Source: Cerasicoccus maritimus (GTDB taxonomy: Bacteria > Verrucomicrobiota > Verrucomicrobiia > Opitutales > Cerasicoccaceae). Taken from it: a stretch of DNA of 64,000 nt. The stretch lies in assembly GCA_031296935.1 (NCBI GenBank), contig JAVDPD010000011.1, forward strand, positions 30,648 through 94,647. The letters are read 5' to 3'. Below are positions 52,587 to 62,600 of this stretch, in pieces. Position 1 is the first letter of the stretch; every line of letters begins with the position of its first letter. The position numbers were made by a program, and so were the translations under genes. The notes beneath the pieces were generated by a model. That model was given only the letters and a program-made list of their open reading frames with translations. It searched no databases and was not told the origin of the DNA.

Positions 52587-53225
52587 GGCAACAGCAGCTT
52601 CCAGATCACCACTCATCCCCATCGAAAGTTCTGGCAAAGCAACGCCAAACTTACTGGCGAGCTGATCACGCAGCTCACGCAAGCGCATAAAGCAACGCAC
52701 CGCCACGTCGGCATCGTCAGACAAGGGAGCAATCGTCATCAACCCGTCAACCTGCAGATACTCTAACTCTAGTGCGTGCTCCAACACCCCGGGAGTCGCT
52801 TCTACCGCCAAACCATACTTTGCCGGATCATTCCCCGCGTTGACTTGAAGTAAAATGGGCAGACGGCGGCCACAGCACTCCGCCGCCGCATTCAGCCTCT
52901 GCAACAGCTTGACACTATCCACGGACTGAACGCGGTCAAACTTCTCTGCGGCTACCTTGGCTTTATTTGACTGCAAATGGCCAATCAGTTCCCAGCGAAT
53001 CGGCGCCTTGCCATCGGCAATCTTATCCAGAGCTTCCTGCACACGATTCTCACCCACTGCGACGTAACCTGCCTGTGCGGCATACACAGCGGCATCCACC
53101 GGATGCGTCTTCGTCACGGGCATGATCTGGACATCACTGGACTTTCGTCCTGCTGCCTCGCAAGCAGCCCAAAAACGCTCCTGCACCCGTTGATTATTTT
53201 CTAAAAACTGTTCGTAGGTAATCAC
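52536..53225 (-). CDS. YggS/PLPBP-family pyridoxal phosphate homeostasis protein
   Basis: A 229-aa single-domain PLP-binding protein with the TIM-barrel fold. The Schiff-base lysine is in IMPVTKTHP. VGENRVQEALDK, ELIGHLQSNK, ILLQVNAG, LMTIAPLS and LSMGMSGDLEAAV complete the family pattern. It carries PLP and influences amino acid and B6 balance, with no catalysis shown. It is divergent from the LysR gene by about 70 bp. Confidence 0.93.
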   Translation of the reverse strand: MITYEQFLENNQRVQERFWAACEAAGRKSSDVQIMPVTKTHPVDAAVYAAQAGYVAVGENRVQEALDKIADGKAPIRWELIGHLQSNKAKVAAEKFDRVQSVDSVKLLQRLNAAAECCGRRLPILLQVNAGNDPAKYGLAVEATPGVLEHALELEYLQVDGLMTIAPLSDDADVAVRCFMRLRELRDQLASKFGVALPELSMGMSGDLEAAVASGSTLLRVGSAFFGAR

Positions 53226-53297
53226 TTAAAAATCCCGATAAGTTTTGCTATTTTTTATATTGCAAACCGATTAGCTCTCGTGATATTAGACTTAATT

Positions 53298-54200
53298 ATG
53301 CATATAGAAAATCTGAAAATCTTTTCTGATCTCGTTGAAAGCCAGAGTTTTTCAAAGGCGGCAAAATTGAATGGCATTACCCAATCAGCTGTCAGCCAGC
53401 AATTACGCGCCATGGAAAAGCACTTTAATGCGCTAATCGTGGACCGCAGTCAAAAGCAATTCCACCTCACCCGCGAAGGTGCCAAGCTTTACGAATCCTC
53501 CAAGGAGCTCCTTCATCTCTATGAAAAGCTGATGAGCGAGCTACAGGAAATGAAGAAGGTCATCAGTGGCACTATTCATATTTCCACGATCTACTCCATT
53601 GGTCTCCACGAACTGCCCCCTTACGTGAAGGAGTTCCTACAAGAGTTCCCGGACGTCAACGTCCGCGTGGAATACCGCCGCGCCAACCTCGTTTACGAAG
53701 ACATCCTCCATAACGCGGTGGACTTCGGTTTGGTCGCCTACCCGCAAAAGCTGCGCCAGCTTGAGACCATTCCATTCCAGGAAGACCAACTCGTCGCCAT
53801 TTGCTCACCAAGCAGCCCCTTGGCTAATATGAAGAGCGTCGAGCTCAAGGAACTAGAAAATTACAAGTTCATCGGCTTCGATCCGGACATTCCCACCCGC
53901 AAGGCCACCGACCAACTCTTCCGCGACAGCAAGCTCGACATCGACCCAGTTATGGAGTTCGACAACATCGAAACCGTCAAGCGCGCGGTCGAAATCGACG
54001 CCGGCGTCTCGTTGGTTCCGTCCACCACGGTTCTGCAAGAAGTGAAGCAAGGCCTACTCGCCGCAGTGCCACTGCGCGGCAAAAAGGTTACCCGTCCCCT
54101 TGCTATTGTGCACCGCAAAGGCCGCGTCTTGACTCCCGCCATGAAGAAGTTTGTGAAGCTACTGACCACCAAGAATCTGCTTCACAAGGACGCCGAATAA
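53298..54200 (+). CDS. LysR-family transcriptional regulator
   Basis: A 300-aa protein with an N-terminal winged helix (about 1-62; MHIENLKIFSDLVESQSFSK, TQSAVSQQLRAMEKHFNALI) and a periplasmic-binding-like effector domain (about 88-290; VRVEYRRANLVYEDILHNAV, GVSLVPSTTVL). ATG at 53298 is the family-like start; an in-frame GTG at 53280 is also possible. It is close to the CysB/CysL-like group, but the ligand is unknown. Divergent orientation from yggS suggests autoregulation at the shared region. Confidence 0.9.
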   Translation: MHIENLKIFSDLVESQSFSKAAKLNGITQSAVSQQLRAMEKHFNALIVDRSQKQFHLTREGAKLYESSKELLHLYEKLMSELQEMKKVISGTIHISTIYSIGLHELPPYVKEFLQEFPDVNVRVEYRRANLVYEDILHNAVDFGLVAYPQKLRQLETIPFQEDQLVAICSPSSPLANMKSVELKELENYKFIGFDPDIPTRKATDQLFRDSKLDIDPVMEFDNIETVKRAVEIDAGVSLVPSTTVLQEVKQGLLAAVPLRGKKVTRPLAIVHRKGRVLTPAMKKFVKLLTTKNLLHKDAE

Positions 54201-54221
54201 CGTCCTTCCACCAACAAGGGC

Positions 54222-54680
54222 TTAAACGTCGATTACATCGTCGTCACGTTTGTCAGTATCCCGCGGCTTCTGCTGACCGCCAGAGCCGCGGTTTACTTGT
54301 ACTCGGAAACGTTTCGGGCCACCAAGTAAGGCATTGGCGAAGAAATTGGTGATGCTAACCACCACCGCGCCCCACACGGCTGACCAAAAGCCAGCCACTT
54401 CAAAACCTGGCACCACACTACTGGCCAGCCAGAATAAGAGACCGTTGATCAACACGATGCCCACACCCAAAGTCATCACGACGAAGGGCAGCGCAAACAG
54501 TAGCAATAGCGGCCGCAAAAAGACATTCAGCAAGCTGATAAGTAGCACGCCCAGCACGAGAGCCGCATTACTGTGAAAACTAATGCCGTCGTTCGTCCAA
54601 GCCGCCACGAGGACACCCAGTGCAATGATTGCCCAAGAACGAAACCAGGTGCCCCAGTTTTGAGCTTTTGGTTCTGCCAT
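54222..54680 (-). CDS. Four-TM phage-holin-superfamily membrane protein (PF04020 type)
   Basis: A 152-aa protein with four hydrophobic segments in the first 120 residues (about 15-28, 34-55, 58-80, 90-115), including LLLISLLNVFLRPLLLLFAL and the GFEVAGFWSAVWGAVVVSI motif typical of this family. A charged tail follows (about 128-152). The name holin is historical; most are chromosomal proteins of unknown function. It is convergent with the LysR gene (21-nt gap). Confidence 0.82.
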   Translation of the reverse strand: MAEPKAQNWGTWFRSWAIIALGVLVAAWTNDGISFHSNAALVLGVLLISLLNVFLRPLLLLFALPFVVMTLGVGIVLINGLLFWLASSVVPGFEVAGFWSAVWGAVVVSITNFFANALLGGPKRFRVQVNRGSGGQQKPRDTDKRDDDVIDV

Positions 54681-54700
54681 CTTATTCGAATTGCTGCACG

Positions 54701-55240
54701 TTATTCCTTCTCGGCGGCTCCTTCTTCTGCTGGCGGAGCAACGCTGGTCGGCTCGGTCGTGGTCTTTTCCAACATGTCACCACCCAATTGGTTAAGCGTG
54801 TGCATTCCGATAAATTCTTTCTCCTCGTAGCTTTCTTCGTAATAGTCATCCGGGTTCACTGTCTTCTTAAGGAAGATGCGCACTTGATAGCGATAAGGTG
54901 GCGGTATCACCCGCTTGGAGGTCATCATCATGCCAGCAGGCTCAAGCATAATCGTCAGCTTAGCTTGGGATTTTTTGATAAAATTAGAATAATGCACAAT
55001 CATCTTATCGATCGGCGGTGCGACTAACAGATCGTTTTCATCTAAAAAATAAGCCTGAAAATTGTTGTTAACAATGCGCAGATTGAGCTTCGCAGCGCCC
55101 CATTCTTTCGCGTCGATATCAACATAGAGCCCGAGTTCAGGCTCTAATTTTTCCCCTTCGACGACCTGCCCCTCAAGGGCGGCAGCGGCCAAAATGAACA
55201 ACAGGGAGAATCCGAATCGAATGTTGGCGGTTAATTTCAT
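54701..55240 (-). CDS. Exported protein of unknown function
   Basis: A 179-aa protein with signal peptide MKLTANIRFGFSLLFILAAA, then a beta-rich domain of about 110 residues (YVDIDAKEWGAAKLNLRIVN, KSQAKLTIMLEPAGMMMTSK) and an acidic C-terminus (EKTTTEPTSVAPPAEEGAAE). No family was recognised. ATG at 55240 is chosen because it gives a standard signal peptide; the frame continues to 55276. Start of a possible two-gene unit with the holin-like gene 20 nt downstream. Confidence 0.65.
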   Translation of the reverse strand: MKLTANIRFGFSLLFILAAAALEGQVVEGEKLEPELGLYVDIDAKEWGAAKLNLRIVNNNFQAYFLDENDLLVAPPIDKMIVHYSNFIKKSQAKLTIMLEPAGMMMTSKRVIPPPYRYQVRIFLKKTVNPDDYYEESYEEKEFIGMHTLNQLGGDMLEKTTTEPTSVAPPAEEGAAEKE

Positions 55241-55320
55241 AAGCAAATATCTAGCAACACTCAGGCTAATCCTCAAGCGACAAGTTCCCCCCTCCGGTCT
55301 ATAGCCCAGATGCGCACCAC

Positions 55321-56694
55321 CTACCCCTGATCGCCTTCGGCACGTTGTATCTCAGCCTTCATCGCGCGCCACTTACTCAAGCGCTCACCAATGGCCACCT
55401 CGGCGCCGGCTTGCTTCGGCTCGTAAAAAGTCTGCGGGTCGATCATGTAGTCCTGCCCTGACACCGCCTCCGGGTACTCATGGCTGTAGCGGTAGCCTGC
55501 CCCCTGTCCTAGTTTTTTATTGAGCTTGGTATGAGCGTCACGCAGCCACATCGGCACTGCCTGCAAGGGACCCTGGTGGATCGCCTGCTTTGCCGCGCTG
55601 ATCGCCATTGTGGTCGAATTACTCTTAGGCGCACAGGCCATAAACACCGTCACATGCGCCAAGTTCAGCTCACACTCAGGCATGCCAATAAATTCACATG
55701 CCTGAAACGCCGCGACCGCCAGCGGAAGCGCCCGGGAATCCGCCATGCCAACATCCTCACTGGCCAAAATCACTAAACGACGCGCAATGAACCGCGGGTC
55801 TTCGCCTCCGGCCAGCATCTTGGCCAACCAGTAAAGCGCCGCATCTGGATCGCCCCCACGCATGCTTTTGATGTAGGCCGAAATCGTATCGTAGTGCTCG
55901 TCCTCGTTGTTGTCGTAACGAATTTGCCGCTCACGGGCGAAGACGGATAAATCGTCCGTCGTCAGCTCACTGCCCATAGGGTGGCTAAGCACCAGGGTCT
56001 CCAGGGCGTTCAATGCGCGGCGCGTATCGCCGTCGCACAAATGCGCCAAGCCGAGGAGGATCTCGTCCTGCGCTGTACAATGCGACTTGCCCAAACCGCG
56101 TTCCGCGTCTTCCAGCGCCCGACGCAGCACCTGCACCACGGAGCCTTCAGGCAACGGCTCGAGCCGGAACAAATGACTCCGCGAAAGCAGCGGCGGGATC
56201 ACGTAAAAGCCGGGATTATGCGTCGTGGCGCCAATCAAACGCACGTGCCCCGCCTCCACATCAGGCAAGAGCAAATCCTGCTGCGCCTTATTGAAGCGGT
56301 GGATTTCGTCGATAAACAAGATAGTCCGCCTATCTGGCTGATAACGCGCCACGCGGAGCACATCACGGAGCTCGGCCACATTGGATAACACGGCGTTCAG
56401 CCGCACACAGTGGCTACCCGTCTCTTCGGCAATGACTTCCGCCATCGTCGTCTTACCACAGCCCGGGGGGCCGTAAAACAGCAGGCTGCCAAACGAATCC
56501 GCCTTGATCAAGCGCGGCAGCAGGCAACCTTCGCCTAATAAATGTTCCTGCCCAATAACCTCACCCAAGTTGCGCGGGCGCATGCGCACGGCCAACGGCT
56601 GATGCGCCTTCGCAGAGGCTGGCTCGATAGGCTCATCTCCAGACTTCTGCGAGGACGAGCTCTGAAAGAGCGAGGTTTGTTCGGAACGTGGCAT
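55321..56694 (-). CDS. rarA: Replication-associated recombination protein A (RarA/MgsA)
   Basis: A 457-aa AAA+ ATPase acting at stalled replication forks. RMRPRNLGEVIGQEHLLGEG, Walker A YGPPGCGKTT, Walker B ILFIDEIHRFNKAQQD, sensor LIGATTHNPGFYVIPPLLSR and the C-terminal DPDAALYWLAKMLAGGEDP are all standard. Single gene on the minus strand between an exported protein and the two-component pair. Confidence 0.95.
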   Translation of the reverse strand: MPRSEQTSLFQSSSSQKSGDEPIEPASAKAHQPLAVRMRPRNLGEVIGQEHLLGEGCLLPRLIKADSFGSLLFYGPPGCGKTTMAEVIAEETGSHCVRLNAVLSNVAELRDVLRVARYQPDRRTILFIDEIHRFNKAQQDLLLPDVEAGHVRLIGATTHNPGFYVIPPLLSRSHLFRLEPLPEGSVVQVLRRALEDAERGLGKSHCTAQDEILLGLAHLCDGDTRRALNALETLVLSHPMGSELTTDDLSVFARERQIRYDNNEDEHYDTISAYIKSMRGGDPDAALYWLAKMLAGGEDPRFIARRLVILASEDVGMADSRALPLAVAAFQACEFIGMPECELNLAHVTVFMACAPKSNSTTMAISAAKQAIHQGPLQAVPMWLRDAHTKLNKKLGQGAGYRYSHEYPEAVSGQDYMIDPQTFYEPKQAGAEVAIGERLSKWRAMKAEIQRAEGDQG

Positions 56695-56745
56695 GAACCG
56701 AAAACATGGGCGCCCACGCCTCGGCTTGCAAACCTTCGCTGCGAG

Positions 56746-58182
56746 TTACCCCACCAAAATGCGACTCGCCGGACGCACCCTTGCTTCGGCCTGCCCACTG
56801 TCGCAAGCCAGCTTGAGGCGAAAAGCCGCCACGCCGCCGTCGTTACGACAAAGCTTCAGCTCAGCATGATGAGCATCAGCAATTTCCCGCGCCAAACTGA
56901 GCCCCAATCCGCTGCCACCGGAGGCGCTCGTACGTGATGCGTCCACTCGGTAAAAACGGTCAAACAAACGCTCAGCCTGCTCAGGAGGGATTGGAGAGGA
57001 AGCATTCGCAACGGTCAGCTCAGCTTCGGCTGCATTCGCCGTCAACGTCACGCGGACCCAACCACCGGGGCGATTGTAGCGCACCGCGTTGACCAATAAA
57101 TTCTGCACTAGCAAGCGCAGCATATCGGCGTCGGCCAATACTTGAACATCCGGAGCCATATGTGCGGTGTAGCTCAGCTCTGGGTTGATCAGGGGAATGT
57201 CTTCCCACAAGTCCGAAACAAGCGCCGATAAATCAATACTCTTTCGATCAATGGGCATCTGCCCGTTGTCACTGCGGGCCAGCATAAGCAGCTTTTGCGA
57301 CATCGCTTTGAGCCGCATAATCTCGCTCAACAAGCTTTCACACAAACGCAGGTCCGCGGGGGAATTCTCCACCGTGCGTAAATGCGCCTCCACCTCACTC
57401 TGCATGACGGTGAGTGGCGTGTTGAGCTCGTGAGCAGCGTCAGCACTAAAACGCGAGGCCTGGTGAAATTGTCGTTCTAAACGATCAAGCATACGGTTGT
57501 GATTGAGGATAAGCACGCGGATCTCAGACGTCGCGCCACGCTCATCAAGCCGCTTGTCGAGGCCGGCGGCATCAATTTCATGCATCCGCTCAGCCAGCAC
57601 GCTAACGGGCCGCAGTGTCCGTCGACCAATTTCCCACCCACCAATGCCCGCTGTAATCAACGCAAATGGCAACAGAACCAGAAACGCGCGGTCAAGCTTC
57701 GCAAGGGCCAGCACCACATTTGCTTGGCTCACCACCCAGGCAAACGTAACGCCATTTTCGCGGGAAACCGCCAAGCGCCATTCATTGGTCCCTTTCGGAT
57801 AGCTGAAATAGTGGAAGCCACCCGCCTGAGCAGGAGGCAAATCTTGCGCTGCTTCCCATAGCCGATCACTATTCAACGCACCAACGTTGCCCCGCTGCAT
57901 AAGCAACAAGCCGCCTTCATCATAGGCTACCAAAGCTGCACCATTTTCCAGTGGCGGCATCGGAGGCATGTGAAAATCCCCGATTCCATAAGGGTCGCTA
58001 CTCAGTGTATCGCGGGTGGGCCAATAGAAATCCAACTGCGAATGCATTTTCTCGTCGAGGCTATCGATCAACAGCCCCTTCATGGTGAAACGAAGCGTCA
58101 ATGCGAGGCCGGAAATAATGCCCAGAATCAGCAGTGCGCTGCACAGCGCCACACGACAGCGAAATGAATTCAGCCAGCACAT
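56746..58182 (-). CDS. Sensor histidine kinase
   Basis: A 478-aa membrane kinase. TM1 is about 9-30, the periplasmic sensor region 30-160 and TM2 about 163-182, followed by HAMP, HisKA (ADAAHELNTPLTVMQSEVEA with the phosphoacceptor His) and HATPase (LLVQNLLVNAVRYNRPGG; GSGLGLSLAREIADAH). The layout is that of QseC/CusS-type kinases, which sense metals or small molecules. It follows its response regulator by 2 nt, so both are made together. The sensed signal is unknown. Confidence 0.92.
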   Translation of the reverse strand: MCWLNSFRCRVALCSALLILGIISGLALTLRFTMKGLLIDSLDEKMHSQLDFYWPTRDTLSSDPYGIGDFHMPPMPPLENGAALVAYDEGGLLLMQRGNVGALNSDRLWEAAQDLPPAQAGGFHYFSYPKGTNEWRLAVSRENGVTFAWVVSQANVVLALAKLDRAFLVLLPFALITAGIGGWEIGRRTLRPVSVLAERMHEIDAAGLDKRLDERGATSEIRVLILNHNRMLDRLERQFHQASRFSADAAHELNTPLTVMQSEVEAHLRTVENSPADLRLCESLLSEIMRLKAMSQKLLMLARSDNGQMPIDRKSIDLSALVSDLWEDIPLINPELSYTAHMAPDVQVLADADMLRLLVQNLLVNAVRYNRPGGWVRVTLTANAAEAELTVANASSPIPPEQAERLFDRFYRVDASRTSASGGSGLGLSLAREIADAHHAELKLCRNDGGVAAFRLKLACDSGQAEARVRPASRILVG

Positions 58183-58184
58183 AG

Positions 58185-58853
58185 CTAGGCGGCCAGACGG
58201 TAGCCAACCCCCCGAACAGTTTCAATACAAGGTGGCGCACCTTCATCCGTCAGCTTCTGACGCAAGCGCTTAATGTAAACATCAACGAGGTTTGTGCCCG
58301 GATCGAAATGATATTGCCACACGTGTTCCAGAATTTGTGGGCGCGTATAGACCCGCCCCGGTGAACGCATAAAATACTCCAGCATATTGAACTCCCGCGA
58401 AGTCAACTCGATGGATTGCTCACCCCAACGAACTTCCCGTGTGGCCAGGTTGAGCGTGAGATCCCCATATTGCCGTAGGTTTAAGTGCTCACCTGAGGTT
58501 CGGCGGCTCACGGCCTGCAAACGTGCGGCTAGCTCTTCCACGTAAAATGGCTTCACCAGATAATCGTCAGCACCGAGCTGAAGGCCCTCAACGCGATCTT
58601 CCACCTGTCCACGCGCGGTCACCAGAACAACCGGCATATTCAACCCTTCACGCCGCATGCTGCGCAGCACATCAAGTCCGTCTTGCTCGGGCAGCATAAT
58701 GTCGAGCACAACGGCGTCATAGCTCTGAGCCCGAGCTTGATTAAGCCCCTCGGTGCCAGAGTGCGCGAGGTCTACTACGTGGCCCTCGGCCTCTAAACCA
58801 CTGCGAATGAAGTCCGCGATCTTTCGTTCGTCCTCAACAGCAAGAATTTTCAT
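58185..58853 (-). CDS. OmpR/PhoB-family response regulator
   Basis: A 222-aa protein. Its receiver domain has phosphoacceptor Asp51 (VVLDIMLPEQDG), T in VLVTARG and the K of YLVKPF. A winged-helix DNA-binding domain follows (about 125-220; REFNMLEYFMRSPGRVYTRP, VDVYIKRLRQKL). ATG at 58853 (MKILAVEDERKI) is the family start; the frame to 59099 includes a poly-Ser stretch encoded by the triplet repeat and is rejected. Regulator and kinase are 2 nt apart. Confidence 0.94.
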   Translation of the reverse strand: MKILAVEDERKIADFIRSGLEAEGHVVDLAHSGTEGLNQARAQSYDAVVLDIMLPEQDGLDVLRSMRREGLNMPVVLVTARGQVEDRVEGLQLGADDYLVKPFYVEELAARLQAVSRRTSGEHLNLRQYGDLTLNLATREVRWGEQSIELTSREFNMLEYFMRSPGRVYTRPQILEHVWQYHFDPGTNLVDVYIKRLRQKLTDEGAPPCIETVRGVGYRLAA

Positions 58854-59256
58854 AATCACCTTATAAACAGCGTTTATAACAGATAGTTGCAGCCCGCTGC
58901 CAAAAAAACATGACGCTGTAGGGGCATCAAACGCAAGAATAGGTCGACATGAAGATAAAGAGCACTTCGGAAATTTGTACACAGATAGTCCCCGCCCACA
59001 GGGCGGGGACTGGCTGCTACTACTACTACTACTACTGCTACTACTGACTGAAGTGTTGGTTTTACCCAACGCTTGTATCGTCAATAATATAAACGACATG
59101 TTCCTTAAAACCTTATGCTTTGAGAAGCCTTTTTTTCAAAAAAATGCGTTTTGTAACTTTTGTGGTCAAAAATTCGTGAACCACGGCTCCGAAGTCATTA
59201 TTTTGCCAACAGGAAACTAAGTAAGTCTACCTATAGCCTTTGGTAATTGCCAATTT
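58854..59256. other. 403-bp intergenic region upstream of the response regulator
   Basis: No supported gene. It contains the hairpin plus trinucleotide repeat listed separately and then an AT-rich stretch to 59256. The promoter of the response regulator gene probably lies at about 58860-58960. A minus-strand transcript starting further upstream would carry the hairpin and repeat in its leader. Confidence 0.6.
58987..59046. repeat. 11-bp GC hairpin followed by eleven CTA/CTG triplets
   Basis: AGTCCCCGCCC and GGGCGGGGACT pair exactly around ACA (58987-59011). They are followed two bases later by CTG, six CTA, CTG, two CTA and CTG (59014-59046). Read on the plus strand in one frame this gives 11 leucines; on the minus strand it is an AGT/AGC-type triplet tract. 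Simple repeats of this length can change length by slippage. The position is the 5' side of the response regulator gene. Confidence 0.85.
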
Positions 59257-59466
59257 TCAGGGATTCAATTGACCATCGCCATCAACGCCGTCGCCACTTA
59301 GAAACTCCATTTCATTAGCCTCTTGTTGATTCTCGTAACTCAATACGGCCTCATCTTTGGCGTAGGCCTCTTTTTCTTTTGCAGTGAGCGGAGTCGATTG
59401 ACAACCGATCAAAAGAGAAGCGCTTATGAACATCGCAATAGTGAATTTAATAAGGGCTATTTTCAT
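59257..59466 (-). CDS. Small lipoprotein
   Basis: A 69-aa protein with a lipoprotein signal: MKIALIKFTIAMFISASLLI followed by GC (lipobox LLIGC). The mature part of about 47 residues is acidic (TAKEKEAYAKDEAVLSYENQ, then GDGVDGDGQLNP). No known family. It lies 14 nt after an even smaller lipoprotein gene on the same strand. Confidence 0.68.
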   Translation of the reverse strand: MKIALIKFTIAMFISASLLIGCQSTPLTAKEKEAYAKDEAVLSYENQQEANEMEFLSGDGVDGDGQLNP

Positions 59467-59480
59467 GTTTAATTAACGCT

Positions 59481-59639
59481 CTAGTTACCGGGCGCCTGTG
59501 GTTGATATTCCTGACGCTTTTGTTCCATCTTGAGCACATTTTCTGTGCGATCAGAATTTTCCGATTCTGATGATGATGCGCAGCCAGATAAGATTAGAGA
59601 CATTAAGACTGCGGCAAAGGAGGAGGTGAGTCTTCGCAT
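59481..59639 (-). CDS. Very small lipoprotein overlapping the ccsA-type gene end
   Basis: A 52-aa protein from ATG 59639: MRRLTSSFAAVLMSLILSGC is a lipoprotein signal with lipobox LILSGC, followed by a polar mature part of about 33 residues (ASSSESENSDRTEN ... YQPQAPGN). It starts 37 nt inside the 3' end of the ResB-CcsA gene in another frame. Followed after 14 nt by the next lipoprotein. Signal and lipobox make it credible despite its size. Confidence 0.62.
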   Translation of the reverse strand: MRRLTSSFAAVLMSLILSGCASSSESENSDRTENVLKMEQKRQEYQPQAPGN

Positions 59640-62600
59640 AACTGTTTACTTCCCCATAGCTTAAGAGGCAGCATCCCCAAGGCAATCATCAAGACCTGGC
59701 TCAGCCAGAATATTGTCAGCCAAGTGAAAGCCGCGCTCAGGAAACCATACGAATGCAGACCGATGCCCAAAAGGTTTGTCCCGAACCAACTCCAAGCCGT
59801 GACAATGTTTCCGCCGACCGCGAGCACCATGAACCCACGTTCGCGCACCAAGCCGCCCCAACGCGCATGGAGCATCAACGCGCCCCACAAGACGATGATC
59901 AGCGCGCCGTTCTCCTTCGGGTCCCAGCCCCAGAAGCGGCCCCAGCTTTGGTCAGCCCATACGCCGCCCAGCATCGTGCCCACAAAGCTGAACAACAGCC
60001 CGAAACAGGTGATGCCGTAGCTCATACCGTAAAGCGTCTTGGCGGTCGATTTATCGAGGCTCGGCGTCAGCAAGCCGCGCTTGATGTAAATGATCCCCAG
60101 CGCACCGGCCAGGAACACCGCGCCATAGCCTGCCGTGATGATCACCACGTGCGTCGCGAGCCAGAAGTTATCATCGAGCACCGCGCGCATCATTTCGAGC
60201 GTGTCGCCAGTCAGGGCTAGGTTGTGCGCAATAATCAGCGTCGCAAAGCCGATCAGCGACGCGACAAAGCTGCCCACGCCATTGCGGTAAATTCGCTCCT
60301 GTATAACACCCAGGATAATCGACACCCAGCCAACAAAAATCGCCGACGAGTAGAGATTCGTCACCGGTGGACGCCCCTGGATATACATACGGGCAAACAG
60401 ACCGAAGGTGTGCACGACCAGCGCCAGGATCAGCAGCCAATAGGCCGACTTTTGCAGCGGCGCCGCCCACTTCAGCCAGCTCACGCAAACCAGAGCGAAG
60501 ATCAGCACGTAAATCACGATCGTATAATAGAAAGGCTGTATCAGGTTAAACCACTCCTCGAACTTCACGCGCCCGGCATTCACATCTTGCGAAAGCTCGT
60601 GCTCAATGCCGGCCACGGCGTTGGCAAAGACAACCGGGTCGCCCGTACGGTAAGCATCACCAGCAGCGCCGTAGCCAGCGACCACGGGATTCAGACTACC
60701 GCTCTGGATCGTCATGAACATGCCTTCGCCGATGTTCAGCCAGTCGTTGTTACCTCGGCTTTCGGGCGGCGGCGTAATGCCCAGATCGGCGGTATTGGCG
60801 AGGCGCATGTAGTAATCCGCCATCATGATGAAGGGCGTCAACGCCTCTTCGCTGAATGGCTTGCCTTGCTCGCGATTTTGCAGAGCTTCACCGCCGGGCC
60901 CGGCAATCTCCGGCCACACCGCGTAGTCCTCACCAGGATTGAGCGCATGGCCAAGCGAGTTGTAAAGCGTGAGGGCATTAGTCAATTTCAGCAGCGCCTT
61001 GTGGAAAGGCGTGCGCTGCGTCTCCTGCTCCGGCACTTGGCGCGCGAGCTCAGCGAGTTGGTTAAACTGAGGCTGTAGCTCATTCCATGAGAAATATTTG
61101 CGGTCGTCCTGCTGCCAGCCAAAGAGCCCCAATACCTCCGCGTTGACGATACGGAAAACGGGGTAATCGTCCGCCTCCTGCGGCTTGTAAGACAAGTTGA
61201 GCAGCCACTCGGCGGCGCTGAGTTTCGTGCCGTCTTCCAAGCGCACATTCTGGCGACCACGAATGATGCGCAGTGAGTTACGCGCCACGGAATCGATCGG
61301 CAAAATGCGCCCACCGCTCTGCACCGGTAGCTCCGCAAAGCCCTGCACATCGAAGTCGGACTTTGGCAGCGAGAACAAGCCCCAAAACGAAATCAGTAAA
61401 CCGATCACCAAGAAAATCCCGGGCACAATCACGCCACCCGCCAACGGCGGCACCATCCCCTTGGGCTGCTTCTTTTTTGCGCTGCTCTTGCGATTGGCAA
61501 ACGACATCAAGCCCAAGCCGAACTGCACGCACATGCCTAGGCCCACCAGCGTGATCGCCAGGTAAGGCAGCCACCAGGTGGCGTTACTGACGACTTGCAG
61601 AATTGAGGTCGTATCCTCGTTGGCAAAGCTCGCCTGGAAGAACGTGTAGCCGCCGTAGCGCAGCGGGTTGTTCATGTAAATCAGCGTCGGGCGATTTTCG
61701 CCGGTCTCCGGGTTGTCGATGATGACGTCGCTGGAGAAGTTGCGCGGGATTTCCGTGCCCGGGTATTTGTCGTGCTTGAAGTCCTTCAACTGTAGCGTAA
61801 ACGGGAAATACGTGCGCTCAAATCGCAGGGCGAGGTCGTAGCGTTTGCCCTCGTATTCAAAGCCCTGGGCGGGGAACTCTGGACCGAGGCCCGCGCTAAG
61901 CAGCCACGTGCCGAGCGTCTCGCCGTTGGGTGCAACCACCTGCACGGCAGCGGCGGCCATGTTGGCCTCGTCCTGCTTGAACGTCGGCGGGTGTTCGATC
62001 ACTACCCCGTCCATCATCGGCGCAAAGCCTTTCAAAGCCAGCCCTTCGGCGTTGAGTAGCGGCAGACCATGCATGTCGAGCATGACGACGTTGGGGTCGC
62101 GCAGGCTGGCGGCAGAGTTGGATACCTGCCGAAACTGCGCTTCGCTCATCTGCGGCGCACCCCGCTTGCCGACGCCGTTGGCAAAGGTTTCATACTCGGT
62201 CAGCAAGTTCGAACGCATCCCCATGCCGCCGTTTTCGACGGCTGCCAGGATGTTGAGCTGGAAGCCGTTCGGCAAGGTGACCGAATCTTCGTCCATCGCC
62301 AGGGTAAACGGCACGGCTGTAACCGTGTCAGTATCGGCGGCGGACTTATCGATCAGCACAATTTCCTGATCGTTGTAATCAACGGAGAAATTGACCGGCG
62401 CCCCACCCTCGTTGAGCGTCATTTGGCTCTCCTGCTGAAGCATCGCCGTGGTGAAGCCGCTGATAATCAGCAGCAGCACGCCCAGGTGCAAAATCGCGAT
62501 GCCGGACTTTTTCCAGCTCGCCTTAAAGTAGCGGAAATGTGCGCAGGTCAAGTTGATCAGCAGCAAGGCACCCAGCGTGAAGCCGCCGGGCAGCGGGAAC

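Noticed and set aside
58975-59220. Plus-strand ORF with eleven leucines
   Set aside because: It is created by the CTA triplet tract, starts only at a TTG in front of the hairpin, and has no conserved features beyond the repeat. It is kept as a repeat, not a gene.
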